This document shows, one piece after another, positions 36,352 to 45,408 of a stretch of DNA of 64,000 nt (position 1 is the stretch's first letter; each line of letters starts with the position of its first letter). The DNA is taken from assembly GCA_963728975.1 (NCBI GenBank), contig CAVSMF010000001.1:1054001-1118000 (forward strand), written 5' to 3'. The stretch comes from DATFCK01 sp963728975 (GTDB lineage: Bacteria; Verrucomicrobiota; Verrucomicrobiia; Chthoniobacterales; UBA10450). The position numbers and the translations under genes are program-made. A model generated the notes under the pieces. The model was not told the origin of the DNA, did not search any database, and worked only from the letters and a program-made list of their open reading frames with translations.

Positions 36352-37379
36352 GGGCGGACCTGCACCGGCTGTCCGTCCGCGAGCGAAGCCGCCCCTTCGG
36401 TAACCACCTCTTCGCCGGCACTTACGCCCGACAGCAGTTCGACCTCATTGTCGAATCGCCGGCCCGTCTTCACCAGGCGAAGTTGGGCATGCTTGTTCAC
36501 CACCACGAAAACCAATTCCATCTGGCCGCGCTGAACCACCGCGGAGGCCGGCGCGCGAAGCACGCGCGTCTCGCTTACCGGGATTTGGACACGCCCGAAC
36601 TGACCCGCCCGCAGCTCCGACCCGGAGGGCAAATCGAGCTTCACCAAAAAAGTCCGGCTGGCCGCGTCGGCCGACGGCGCGATCTCACTCACTGTCCCTT
36701 CCTGTTGCCCGGACATGATCCGGACCGGAAGTTTTGTGCCTAACTTGACCTTGTCGATGATCGCCGCCGGCACAGCGGTCTCAAATTGCAACACCTGCGG
36801 ATCTTCGATTTCAATCAACGGCTTTCCCGGGCTGGCCAGGTCTCCCACGTCAGCAAGTTTGCGCGTTACCACCCCGTCGAAAGGAGCGTTGATTTTCGCG
36901 TAACTCAGCATCGTCTCCGCCTCACTGGCTGCCGCCACCGCGATCTGCTGGCGCGACTGAACGGCTTCAAACTCGGCCGGGGTGATGACTTGCTTGGCCC
37001 GAAGGGTTTCGTAGCGCTTTAGTTCGCTTTCGGCCTGCTGCCGAACAGCCAGGGCCTGATCGAGCCTGGCTTGCACTTCCCGCACATCCAGCTGAGCAAG
37101 CAGTTCGCCCGCCTTCACCTGCTGACCCGGCGTGACTAACATCTTTTCGATACGGCCGCTTACCTTGGCTTCGATCACGGAGTGCAGTTTCGGCCGGACC
37201 GTTCCCACCACTTCTTCACCGGCAACGTGAGGCTTTGCCTGAATTATTTCGGCGCGGACCTCTGCCACGGGCAATGCTGCCGGCGTTGACGACCGCTCTT
37301 TCCCACATCCTGGGAGCAGAACCAACCCGAGCGCGACAAGACAATTCCCGAAACAGACTGCGGCAAATTTATTTCTCAT
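36348..37379 (-). CDS. RND efflux periplasmic adaptor (membrane fusion lipoprotein)
   Basis: A 343-residue adaptor with a lipoprotein signal (LVLLPGC, Cys lipidation), a biotinyl-lipoyl-like hairpin (KLHSVIEAKVSGRIEKMLV), an alpha-hairpin (about 110-160, RQQAESELKRYETLRAKQVI), then beta-barrel and membrane-proximal domains. It should bridge the RND pump and an outer-membrane channel. Its stop overlaps the start of the pump gene by four bases (ATGA). Confidence 0.93.
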   Translation of the reverse strand: MRNKFAAVCFGNCLVALGLVLLPGCGKERSSTPAALPVAEVRAEIIQAKPHVAGEEVVGTVRPKLHSVIEAKVSGRIEKMLVTPGQQVKAGELLAQLDVREVQARLDQALAVRQQAESELKRYETLRAKQVITPAEFEAVQSRQQIAVAAASEAETMLSYAKINAPFDGVVTRKLADVGDLASPGKPLIEIEDPQVLQFETAVPAAIIDKVKLGTKLPVRIMSGQQEGTVSEIAPSADAASRTFLVKLDLPSGSELRAGQFGRVQIPVSETRVLRAPASAVVQRGQMELVFVVVNKHAQLRLVKTGRRFDNEVELLSGVSAGEEVVTEGAASLADGQPVQVRP

Positions 37380-37613
37380 CTCGAAGGTTCTCGGCCCGCC
37401 CTCAACGCCCTGATAAACTGCCGTTTTTCATTGATTATTCAACGATCCCGTAAAAACCAGCCTGACCTATGCTCCGATTGGCATTCTCTCATCAGTTTTT
37501 GCTCGGGCGCTGAGCGAACAACAATCGGGGGGCAAGGCTGGATGGACAAGAAATGCGAAGCGAATCGCAACTCCCGGTGAGTCTATGTCGGGGACTGCAT
37601 TAAGCTCTTTGTC

Positions 37614-39836
37614 GTGACCAAGAACAAGGTTTCAAGTCAGGCCAGCGCCGCTCAACGCCATCGGACCTGGTCTCGCGTGGCCCGCTTGATTAAGGATTAC
37701 CCCGATCTCAAGCAGATCCGCCTCGATACGGACGAGCACGGCATCGCGGTCGGCTTTTACGAACCGCCATCGAAGGAGGCGCTGGAGCGGATCGAGTCCG
37801 CAGTTCGCAATGAGTTATCCGGACAATGGGACGTGTCGATCGAGCCCGATGGTGAATCGCCAATCGTGCATTTGCACAAGATCGATGGCCATACCGCTGA
37901 ATTTCACCGCACCCATCCGGCAAACGAGCCTCCAGTGATCTGGAAACGCATTCTTCTTCCCAAATGGCGAAACCGGCCATTCCCGCGTCAAATCCCGCGC
38001 AATCACCGTGTCATGCTGTTGCTGGCAGCCATCTGCGGCCTGAGCACGCTCTGCGGTTTTTTGCTGGAACACTTCGAAGCGGGCGGCGCCACAGCTGTCG
38101 CGCTCTGTTTTGGCATCGCTTACTTTGCCGGCGGCTGGTTTGCCACCCAGGATGTGTGGCAGGGACTCAAGGGAAGAAAAATTGACATCCAATTCCTAAT
38201 GATCGCCGTCGCCATCGGCGCGCTGTTTGTCGATGCCTGGACCGAAGGCGCGACCCTGCTTTTTCTTTTTTCACTCAGCAACGGCCTCGAGCAGTTCGCG
38301 AATGATCGAACCCGCAGATCGATTGAATCGCTTTTGAAGATCGCGCCGAAGCACGCGTTTCGCCGGGAGGAAGGCAAATGGATGGAAGTAGCGGTCGAGC
38401 AGATCAAACCGGACGACGAGTTGCTGGTGAAGCCGGGCGAACTCTTCCCGGTCGATGGTATCATGATCGACGGCGCAACTTCAGCGGATGAATCGGCGTT
38501 AACCGGAGAATCGATCCCAGTCGTTAAGCAAGTCGGCGATGGAGTCAGCGGCGGCACCTTGAACGTCGATGGACAATCGGTTATCCGCGCCACCAGTGGG
38601 TTGGAGGAGAGCGCGCTCAGCCGGATTCTGTCGTTGATCGAAATGGCCCAACAGCAGAAGGCGCCGGCCCAACGCTTCACCGATACGTTCAGCCGCTACT
38701 ACACCTGGTTTGCATTGTCTCTGGCTGCGCTCGTTTTTTGCATTCTCCTCATTCTCCATCGCCCGGTCGCCGATTCCTTTTATCGCACCATGACAGTCCT
38801 GGTGGTGGCCTCGCCGTGCGCGCTGGTTCTGTCGATCCCCTCAGCCATTCTGGTAGCTATCGCCGCCGGCGCCCGGCGCGGCATTTTGTTTCGTGGCGGG
38901 GTGGCAATCGAAAATCTCGCCGGCGCCACCCAGTTTGCGTTCGACAAGACCGGGACATTGACCAAAGGCAGGCTCGTGGTGGAGCGAATCGCGGCGCTTA
39001 ATCCGCAGACCCAAGATGAAGTTTTACAGATGGCCGCATCGGTGGCTCAGTTTTCCACCCATCCGCTGGCCCGCGCGATTATGGCCGATGCAGACAAACG
39101 AAAGCTGCCGCTGCTTCCGTCCGGCGACTTTCTGAACGTGCCTGGTTTGGGAATGGAGGCGTCGATTGGAGAGAGGCGCGTATTCGTCGGCAGCAGCCGG
39201 TTAATGCGCGACCGCGGCATTTCCTTGCCGGCAATGGAAGCAACTAACGACGCCGAAGTCTGGATCGGAGACTCCCAGGCGATCGGCGCCATTTATCTCC
39301 GGGACCAGATCCGACCGGCGTCGAAGCGGGTTATCGATTTTCTGACCCGGTCCGGTCTCTCAGTGACGTTACTGACAGGCGACCGGGCGGGTCCGGCGGC
39401 GTTGGTGGCCGAACAGGTTGGAATCGCCGATGTCCGGGCGGAACTGAATCCGCAGGCCAAATTGCAATCCATCCATGATTGGCGCGCGGCGGGAAAAAGG
39501 GTCGCCATGGTGGGAGACGGAATCAACGATGCACCGAGTCTCACTGCCGCGGATGTCTCGATTGGAATGGGAGCACACGGTTCCGACGCAGCCTTGGAAC
39601 AGGCGGACATTATTTTGATGCACGACAAGATCGAGAATGTCGAAGAAGCATTCCGTTTAAGCCGGCGGGCCCGCTCGATTATTCACCAGAATATCGTTAT
39701 CTCCCTGGGCGTGATCCTGGTCCTGCTCGTTTCGGCGCTGGCCGAGAAGATCAACCTGACTACCGGCGTCATCGGCCATGAAGGGAGCACGCTGGTGGTC
39801 ATTCTGAACGGGCTGCGGTTGTTGCGTTCGCGCTGA
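37614..39836 (+). CDS. P1B-4-type heavy-metal ATPase
   Basis: A 740-residue transport ATPase starting at GTG. The membrane metal site is SPC (VASPCALVLSIPS) and the last helices have GHEGSTLVV, the two signatures of group P1B-4 (Co, Fe or Ni exporters such as CoaT, PfeT or CtpD) rather than the CPC of Zn/Cd or Cu pumps. The phosphorylation site is DKTGTLTKG, the HP motif is FSTHPLARAI, and GDGINDAPSL closes the hinge. The N-terminal about 120 residues form an extra domain without a CXXC motif and with several His. It is divergent from the RND operon. Confidence 0.92.
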   Translation: MTKNKVSSQASAAQRHRTWSRVARLIKDYPDLKQIRLDTDEHGIAVGFYEPPSKEALERIESAVRNELSGQWDVSIEPDGESPIVHLHKIDGHTAEFHRTHPANEPPVIWKRILLPKWRNRPFPRQIPRNHRVMLLLAAICGLSTLCGFLLEHFEAGGATAVALCFGIAYFAGGWFATQDVWQGLKGRKIDIQFLMIAVAIGALFVDAWTEGATLLFLFSLSNGLEQFANDRTRRSIESLLKIAPKHAFRREEGKWMEVAVEQIKPDDELLVKPGELFPVDGIMIDGATSADESALTGESIPVVKQVGDGVSGGTLNVDGQSVIRATSGLEESALSRILSLIEMAQQQKAPAQRFTDTFSRYYTWFALSLAALVFCILLILHRPVADSFYRTMTVLVVASPCALVLSIPSAILVAIAAGARRGILFRGGVAIENLAGATQFAFDKTGTLTKGRLVVERIAALNPQTQDEVLQMAASVAQFSTHPLARAIMADADKRKLPLLPSGDFLNVPGLGMEASIGERRVFVGSSRLMRDRGISLPAMEATNDAEVWIGDSQAIGAIYLRDQIRPASKRVIDFLTRSGLSVTLLTGDRAGPAALVAEQVGIADVRAELNPQAKLQSIHDWRAAGKRVAMVGDGINDAPSLTAADVSIGMGAHGSDAALEQADIILMHDKIENVEEAFRLSRRARSIIHQNIVISLGVILVLLVSALAEKINLTTGVIGHEGSTLVVILNGLRLLRSR

Positions 39837-39902
39837 TTGGGCCGTCCGGATAAAAAACGCAGCTTGTTATGGAGCCAGCCCGGCCGGTAAACACTGGCAG
39901 GC

Positions 39903-40499
39903 GTGAGTGATCGAAGAAATGTCGTTGCCTGGCTCGCAGCTCTCTGCGGGCTGGTCTGGGTGGCTTCCGCGATTCACCCCGTGGATTGGCAGGCCTGGAT
40001 TCTCGAAAACATCCTGCTTGTGCTCTTTGTCGTTACCCTGCTCTTAACCCATCGTTTCCTTGATCTTTCCAATACCTCCTATTTTCTTCTGGCTGGATTC
40101 ATTGTCCTTCACCTCATCGGAGCGCATTACACCTATGCCCGGATGCCGATCGGCCTCTGGGCGCAACATCAATTCGGCCTTTCCCGCAATTACTACGATC
40201 GCTTTGCCCACGGAGCTTTCGGATTTCTTCTGGTCTTCCCAGTTCGGGAACTGCTTCTCCGGTTAAGCGGAGTCCGGCGGGGCTGGAGCTTCTGGCTTGC
40301 TCCGGCGGTAATCCTGGCCGCCGGCGGTCTATTTGAAATTCTTGAAGCCATGGTGGCCGAAGCCATCGCCCCCGGTCAGGGAGTAGATTGGCTCGGAGGG
40401 CAGGGAGATCCATGGGATGCGCAGAACGACATGCTTTCCGCGTTGATCGGCGCGTTCCTGATGATGGGGATCGTCGCCTGGTCGGAATGGAAACGATGA
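39903..40499 (+). CDS. DUF2238 membrane protein (YjdF-like), first copy
   Basis: A 198-residue inner-membrane protein with about five helices. The family marks IGAHYTYARMPIGLW, NYYDRFAHGAFGFL and DPWDAQNDMLSALIGAF (with the WDAQ-D motif) are present. No biochemical role is established. It starts at GTG. A diverged paralogue follows after a palindromic repeat that fills the 60-base gap. Confidence 0.85.
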   Translation: MSDRRNVVAWLAALCGLVWVASAIHPVDWQAWILENILLVLFVVTLLLTHRFLDLSNTSYFLLAGFIVLHLIGAHYTYARMPIGLWAQHQFGLSRNYYDRFAHGAFGFLLVFPVRELLLRLSGVRRGWSFWLAPAVILAAGGLFEILEAMVAEAIAPGQGVDWLGGQGDPWDAQNDMLSALIGAFLMMGIVAWSEWKR

Positions 40500-40500
40500 T

Positions 40501-40558
40501 GTGGCGCAATTTTCCAAATTGCCGTTTTCGTAAAGAGCAAGTTGAAAACTTGCTCCAC
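40501..40558. repeat. palindromic double-hairpin repeat between paralogues (copy 3)
   Basis: Begins GTGGCGCAATTTTCCAAATT and ends AACTTGCTCCAC, with two hairpins (GCAATTTTCCAAATTGC and GCAAGTTGAAAACTTGC). It fills almost the whole gap between the stop of one DUF2238 gene and the ATG (40561) of the next. Confidence 0.7.
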
Positions 40559-40560
40559 TC

Positions 40561-41196
40561 ATGAGCGAACCAGGTTCCAACCGCAGATACTTTTTGCCGG
40601 TGGCGCTGCTCTGTTATCTGATATTTTGGCTTTGGCTGGCCATCCGTCCGCTCGATCGCAGCGATTGGCTGATCGAGAACCTGCTTATCTTCATTGCCGC
40701 CGCGGTACTCATTTTGACCTATCAACGCTTCCGATTTTCCAATCTCTCCTATGCGCTCATCCTGATCTTTCTTGTTTTTCATACCATCGGCGCGCACTAC
40801 ACCTACGCAAAAGTTCCGGCCGGATTCTGGCTTCAGGACTGGCTGCATTTAAAACGGAACCATTACGATCGGATCATCCATTTCAGCTTCGGATTGCTTC
40901 TGCTTTACCCGATGCGCGAGGTGCTGATCCGTTCCGCGCGCGCGCATCGCTCCTGGGCCATCTGGCTGGCCGTAGTTGCCCTCGCCGCCCTGAGCAGCTT
41001 CTTTGAGATTATTGAAGCAATCGTCGCCCAAATCGTCCGGCCCGACCTTGGGGCGGCCTACCTTGGCACCCAGGGGGATATTTGGGATGCGCAGAAGGAC
41101 ATGGGCGCTGCGTTCATTGGAGCGGTGATCGTCGCAATGTGGCTAAGCCTGCGAAACAGCCGGGACGGAAAACTGCGCGATGCGAACCGCCGCTAA
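40561..41196 (+). CDS. DUF2238 membrane protein (YjdF-like), second copy
   Basis: A 211-residue paralogue of the upstream gene, similar along its length: IGAHYTYAKVPAGFW, NHYDRIIHFSFGLLLLYPMRE and DIWDAQKDMGAAFIGA. The spacing of the WDAQ-D motif and the helices is the same, and the C-terminus has a longer basic tail. It is a tandem duplication with later divergence. The ATG at 40561 follows the palindromic repeat directly, so the repeat's right hairpin would sit in the leader RNA and might affect translation. Confidence 0.85.
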   Translation: MSEPGSNRRYFLPVALLCYLIFWLWLAIRPLDRSDWLIENLLIFIAAAVLILTYQRFRFSNLSYALILIFLVFHTIGAHYTYAKVPAGFWLQDWLHLKRNHYDRIIHFSFGLLLLYPMREVLIRSARAHRSWAIWLAVVALAALSSFFEIIEAIVAQIVRPDLGAAYLGTQGDIWDAQKDMGAAFIGAVIVAMWLSLRNSRDGKLRDANRR

Positions 41197-42020
41197 TCCG
41201 CGGGCGAGAGCATGTGATACTTGCTTCGCTCGAGAATGGGGCCCTCGATGCTGCCGCTAAGAAATTGGACCAGAAACGGGTTTGAGGATTGCCGCATCTG
41301 CTCCGGGGTCCCTTGTTCGATGATCTTGCCCCCGTGCAGCATGGCCATTCGGGTGGCAACTCGAAAGGCGCTGTCCATCAAATGGGTCACAATCACCGAG
41401 GTGACTTTCGACAGTTCGGTAAGAGAAACGATCAAGTGATCGATGACCGCGCTAACAACCGGATCGAGGCCCTGGGTGGGTTCGTCGAAAAGAATCAGCT
41501 CCGGCTCCATGACCAGCGCGCGCGCTATTCCAACGCGTTTCCGCATCCCGCCGCTGAGTTCGAACGGCATCAGCGCTCCGGTGCCTGCCATCTCCACCAA
41601 ATCGAGTTTTTCCTCAACAATGCGTTCGATCTCGCCCGGCGTTTTCATGGTTAATTCCTGCAGCGGAAGAGCCAGGTTTTCCCGGACCGTGCTGGAACTA
41701 AGCAGAGCCGCATCCTGGTAGACCATTCCGATCCGGGTCCGCGCGCTCTGCAACTCGCGCGGGGTCAGCTGCGAAATATCGGAATGTTGAAAGAACACGG
41801 AGCCGGCGGTGGGATGTAAAATTCCGAGGATTAATCGCAGGATCGTAGTCTTGCCGGCGCCGCTTTGGCCAATGATGACCAAGCGCTGTTGGGGCGGCAC
41901 TGCGAACGAAACGCTTTGAAGCACTTCCTTTTGCCCGAACCGCAGCGATACATCGCGCAATTCAACGACCGGCGCGGTTGCGGCAGTGGCGGGCGGCGGA
42001 GCAGCCAGGGTTGCGTTCAT
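41193..42020 (-). CDS. ABC transporter ATP-binding protein, MlaF-like
   Basis: A 275-residue ATPase with Walker A IGQSGAGKTT, signature ELSGGMRKRVGIARALV, Walker B ILFDEPTQGL and the H-loop His in TSVIVTHLMDSA. The GGMRKRVGIARAL signature and THLMD are typical of the MlaF/Ttg2A phospholipid-trafficking ATPases. No MlaE permease or MlaD gene is adjacent in the window, so its partners are elsewhere. It is coupled (ATGA overlap) to the upstream Usp gene. Confidence 0.88.
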   Translation of the reverse strand: MNATLAAPPPATAATAPVVELRDVSLRFGQKEVLQSVSFAVPPQQRLVIIGQSGAGKTTILRLILGILHPTAGSVFFQHSDISQLTPRELQSARTRIGMVYQDAALLSSSTVRENLALPLQELTMKTPGEIERIVEEKLDLVEMAGTGALMPFELSGGMRKRVGIARALVMEPELILFDEPTQGLDPVVSAVIDHLIVSLTELSKVTSVIVTHLMDSAFRVATRMAMLHGGKIIEQGTPEQMRQSSNPFLVQFLSGSIEGPILERSKYHMLSPAD

Positions 42021-43099
42021 ATCCGGGTGTGGGTTTCGCGAAACTTGTTTGTTTTCCGGCGTTCCGGTAACGGGTGCCGCATCGGTTCCGGGTAAGCTCT
42101 CGCCATCGCCGGTTTCCGCCTAGAGCCGAGGCCGTTAGGCCGGGAGGAACGGCTCGTCCGGGCTGTCTTCGGTTCCCGGGCCAGCGCCGCCACTCTGATT
42201 TTTGGATGCGACGGCACAACCAGAACCGGACGATCCGCATTTCGCACCACCTGTTCTGCGACGCTGCCAATCAGCACGTGGCCGAAGCCGGTGCGACCGT
42301 GCGTCCCAAGAACAATGGCGTTGACGCCGGTATTGGCCGCAAACGCGCAAATCTCGTCTACCGGAGGTCCGACGCGAATCTCCGTCTCGAATTTTACGCC
42401 GCCGAATTTTGCGGTCCGGACGAACTCCCGCATTTGCCGCTCGGCGTCCTTCCGCACGGATTCAGTTATGGCCTCAAAATCGTACATCGCGTAACCATCC
42501 GTGGCGTAGGCGTAGCCCAGATACACCGCATGAAAAACAACGATCCGGGCGGCAACGGTTTCGGCGAATTCAATCGCGTAGTTTAGGGCGTCGAGCGAGC
42601 AGCCGGAGAAGTCGATCGGTACCAGAATTTTGTCGAAGGCTCCGACTGTTCCGCGAGTCACCAGGACCGGACAGGGAGAATGTTGCACGACCCGTTCTGC
42701 CGTGCTCCCGAGCAATAAATGCTTTAATCCGCCATGGCCGTGGGTCGGGGTGACGATTAAATCCGCGCCGATTTCGCTGGCAAGCTGGCAAACTTCGTGA
42801 AATACGGGAGCGCCCTGACGGACGTGACAATTTTCCGGCGCCAATCCCGAGCGGGCAGCGAGCTGCCTCAACTCTGCGACCAGCGTCTCTGTTCGGTGCT
42901 CTTCAAAGGAGACCGGCTGACTCGCCGGGGACAACACCGGTCCCATGAAACCAGCCGGGTATTGCCATTGATGAACGTGCCCGAGATGAATGGCGGCTCC
43001 GGAACGCCGCGCCAAATTTTTCGCCACATCGATTGCCTTGATCGAGAGGTCCGAGAAATCGATGGGCACGAGAATGTTTCTGATCCGAAGCTTTTTCAT
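42017..43099 (-). CDS. universal stress protein, two UspA domains
   Basis: A 360-residue protein with two UspA domains (about 5-150 and 160-300) and a basic tail of about 55 residues. The nucleotide loops are PTHGHGGLKHLLLGSTAERV and GTHGRTGFGHVLIGSVAEQV. The first domain opens with ILVPIDFSDLSIKAIDVAKN. The stop overlaps the start of the MlaF-like gene by four bases, an unusual partner that suggests coupled expression of a stress protein and a lipid transport ATPase. Confidence 0.92.
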   Translation of the reverse strand: MKKLRIRNILVPIDFSDLSIKAIDVAKNLARRSGAAIHLGHVHQWQYPAGFMGPVLSPASQPVSFEEHRTETLVAELRQLAARSGLAPENCHVRQGAPVFHEVCQLASEIGADLIVTPTHGHGGLKHLLLGSTAERVVQHSPCPVLVTRGTVGAFDKILVPIDFSGCSLDALNYAIEFAETVAARIVVFHAVYLGYAYATDGYAMYDFEAITESVRKDAERQMREFVRTAKFGGVKFETEIRVGPPVDEICAFAANTGVNAIVLGTHGRTGFGHVLIGSVAEQVVRNADRPVLVVPSHPKIRVAALAREPKTARTSRSSRPNGLGSRRKPAMARAYPEPMRHPLPERRKTNKFRETHTRI

Positions 43100-43297
43100 A
43101 TCGGTACAATGCGCTCGAGCCGGGCGGTGGGCTTTCCTTCTCTTGCCAAAAACCGCGCGTTTTTTGTCCAGAAAACTCGGCTGAATACGACCAACCTCTG
43201 AAACCAGGCGGATCCGGAATTCGGAAGCCGCAATTTTTGCATCAAAAATAGCAATCGCCGACCAGCCAAAGGCCGCTCCTTCGGCTCATATGAATTC

Positions 43298-43768
43298 ATG
43301 AAGGCGAACATTCTCGTTGTTGCCAGCACTGATCCCAGCTCCCACCGGGCGATTGCCAGTGCAGCCGCCCAAACCGGCCATGGCTTGCGATATGCCCCAA
43401 GTAGTCGCGAAGCGTTTGAGATTCTTGCCACCAGTCCAGAGGAAGTGGATCTCCTGATTGTGGACCTGGACAGCTGCGCGAACCGCCTGCCTGTCCTGGA
43501 CGCATTCCGTTGTTCCGAAACCGCTCCGCCCGTGGTCGTGCTGACCCAGTTCGAAGAATCAGACATGGAACCGATTGCCTACCGCCACGGCGCAACCGCT
43601 TGTATCGCCAAGCCGTTTACTCCGGCGGAACTGGCCGGTTTGATCGCCGAGATCTGCCCGGCGACGTCGGAATCGCCGGCCCTCTCCTGCGATCTCTGGG
43701 GCCATCCCTATGCCCTTTGCCAACGAACCTCTGGAACCCGCGACACCTTCGCCCGCTTACACGTCTAA
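43298..43768 (+). CDS. single-domain response regulator-like protein
   Basis: A 156-residue protein with a receiver fold at about 1-123: NILVVASTDPSS at strand 1, the candidate phosphorylation Asp in LLIVDLDSCA, a Thr in VVVLTQFEES and the conserved Lys in ACIAKPFTPAEL. The last about 30 residues (with two Cys) do not look like an output domain. The first acidic pair at strand 1 (normally DD) is replaced by Ser-Thr-Asp, so metal binding may be weak. It converges with a PocR/AraC gene. Confidence 0.75.
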   Translation: MKANILVVASTDPSSHRAIASAAAQTGHGLRYAPSSREAFEILATSPEEVDLLIVDLDSCANRLPVLDAFRCSETAPPVVVLTQFEESDMEPIAYRHGATACIAKPFTPAELAGLIAEICPATSESPALSCDLWGHPYALCQRTSGTRDTFARLHV

Positions 43769-43769
43769 G

Positions 43770-44693
43770 CTAACCGCGTTTGGTTGACGAACTTCCGCTA
43801 ACCAGATGATCGCGAAATTCGGTCGGCGATTGGCCAAAAACGCGTTTGAACATGCGATTGAACTGGGTCAGCGATTGGAAGCCGACATCGTAAGCGATCT
43901 CACTGATCCGGCGGTTCGGATTTAGTAACTGGGTCCGTGCGTCCTCCAGCCGGAGACGGGCAACATAATCTGTGAACTTTAACCCGGTTGATCTCCGGAA
44001 CACCTTGCAAAAATGGAAAACACTTGCCCCCGCGGCTTGCGCAACCGCCGATAAGGAAAGCGGTTCCGATTTGTGTTTATTGATGTAATCGCGCGCTTTT
44101 TGGACCAGGAGCGGCTCGATGTTCTGTTTTTCCAGCGCGATCTGATTGATCAAAGCAGAAAGTTGCTCGGCAAAAAACGAAAGCAGCCGCACAATCGCCT
44201 GGTATTTATCCGGGGAAAGCAGCGGATTATGCTCCCAGGCTTGCCGGACTTCCTTGGTGAACCGAACCCCGTGACCCTCGATTTTCTTTTCCACTTTTCT
44301 GGTGTCGGCCGCCGTGGGCGACCGCCGCAAAATCTGGCCAATCCGCAGGTAGCCGATGGTCTCGCCCCCAAGTTTCACCGGGACGGCCGTCTCGGTTAAG
44401 CCAAACGGGCAGGTAACGGTATGGGGTATGTCGCCGGTGTGCTGGATCATTTCCTCATGCGCTTGGAGACAGATCGTCAGCGTCTCGGGATGGTCGGCCA
44501 GGAAAGCGCAAAACGGGTTCTCGTTTTTCTTTCCGCGATGGGCAAGCTGCCAATATTCGCGGGGGCGAAGCGCCAGTGGAAGTCCGGTCGCTTTGGTAAA
44601 GACCGTTTCGTAATCGCGGAACAAGCGCGAACGCATCAGCATGTCGATCAACTCTTTGTTCGCCCGGGTTCCTGTGGACGCTGTCTCCGGCAT
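43770..44693 (-). CDS. AraC-family regulator with PocR sensory domain
   Basis: A 307-residue regulator with an N-terminal PocR-like ligand-binding domain (about 15-165; CPFGLTETAVPVKLGGETIG and the ICLQAHEEM region) and a C-terminal AraC double helix-turn-helix (about 200-295; LSLSAVAQAAGASVFHFCKV, then ISEIAYDVGFQSLTQFNRMF). PocR domains sense small hydrocarbons such as propanediol or xylose derivatives. The ligand here is not indicated by the context. It converges with the receiver gene at 43298 and is divergent to none. Confidence 0.9.
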   Translation of the reverse strand: MPETASTGTRANKELIDMLMRSRLFRDYETVFTKATGLPLALRPREYWQLAHRGKKNENPFCAFLADHPETLTICLQAHEEMIQHTGDIPHTVTCPFGLTETAVPVKLGGETIGYLRIGQILRRSPTAADTRKVEKKIEGHGVRFTKEVRQAWEHNPLLSPDKYQAIVRLLSFFAEQLSALINQIALEKQNIEPLLVQKARDYINKHKSEPLSLSAVAQAAGASVFHFCKVFRRSTGLKFTDYVARLRLEDARTQLLNPNRRISEIAYDVGFQSLTQFNRMFKRVFGQSPTEFRDHLVSGSSSTKRG

Positions 44694-44761
44694 AGGCGCT
44701 ATAACTTAGCCTGGAAAGCCTCTCTCCGGTAGAGGAGAAGTTCAACGCAAATCGGGCCCCA

Positions 44762-44818
44762 GCCCCGGTGGGAATGTTCGCGTCCTCGTCAGCCGCTCAA
44801 CTGAAGCGGCTCCGGGGC
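44762..44818. repeat. nested inverted repeat (large hairpin)
   Basis: An outer stem GCCCCGG (44762-44768)/CCGGGGC (44812-44818) surrounds an inner hairpin AGCCGCT-CAACTGA-AGCGGCT (44791-44811). It lies between the Crp-like gene and the PocR/AraC gene, both read leftwards. It may end transcription of the first or regulate the second; no T run is obvious. Confidence 0.45.
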
Positions 44819-44856
44819 GTTTCCATTATTCAGGTGAGCCGGACCAACTGATATGG

Positions 44857-45399
44857 TTATCGCCTCTGCCCGGCAAACGCCGACTCGATCAGGTCCGGAT
44901 CAAACAAATTCGAGTCCAATTGGAGACCGGCCATTTTTTCCTGGGCTGCCTGGAGGCGCTTGATCATTACAGCACTCATCCGCTTGAAAAGCTCGTAGCC
45001 CAGCGAATGATCGCGCTCGCAATATTCGCGCAGGATAGTCCCGTAAAAAAAGATGGCTTTTGTCGGCTCAACCGCCCGGGCTGTAAAACGCCAGACGTAA
45101 GGCGGGAACATCCAGGACCAGCCTAACAGCTCGCCCGACCCGACTGTCTCGACCGCCACCGCTCCGTTCGGGCCGAGCCCGGATTCCAACGCTACCTTGC
45201 CGGTCTCGATTAAATAAAAACGATCGGCGTAGGCCCCTTCCCGGAGGATTACTTCGCCCTTTTTGAAACTGGCGGCCATGGCGCAATCGGTCAACAGCGC
45301 AAGCTGGGTGCGATTCAATCCAGCCAGAAACGGATGCAGCGCCACCCGGATTGTCATCGGCTCAATCACTTTTTCAGTCGTAATAGTCTCGGTTTTCAT
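44857..45399 (-). CDS. Crp-like cyclic-nucleotide-binding protein, no DNA-binding domain
   Basis: A 180-residue protein with a cNMP-binding jelly roll (about 20-140): RTQLALLTDCAMAASFKKGE, YLIETGKVALES and GSGELLGWSW, then one long helix (about 140-165). The helix-turn-helix of Crp/Fnr is missing, so it is a sensor only, of a kind often found next to Usp genes. It starts nine bases after the Usp gene stop, so they are cotranscribed. Confidence 0.85.
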   Translation of the reverse strand: MKTETITTEKVIEPMTIRVALHPFLAGLNRTQLALLTDCAMAASFKKGEVILREGAYADRFYLIETGKVALESGLGPNGAVAVETVGSGELLGWSWMFPPYVWRFTARAVEPTKAIFFYGTILREYCERDHSLGYELFKRMSAVMIKRLQAAQEKMAGLQLDSNLFDPDLIESAFAGQRR

Positions 45400-45408
45400 A
45401 TCGTCTCA

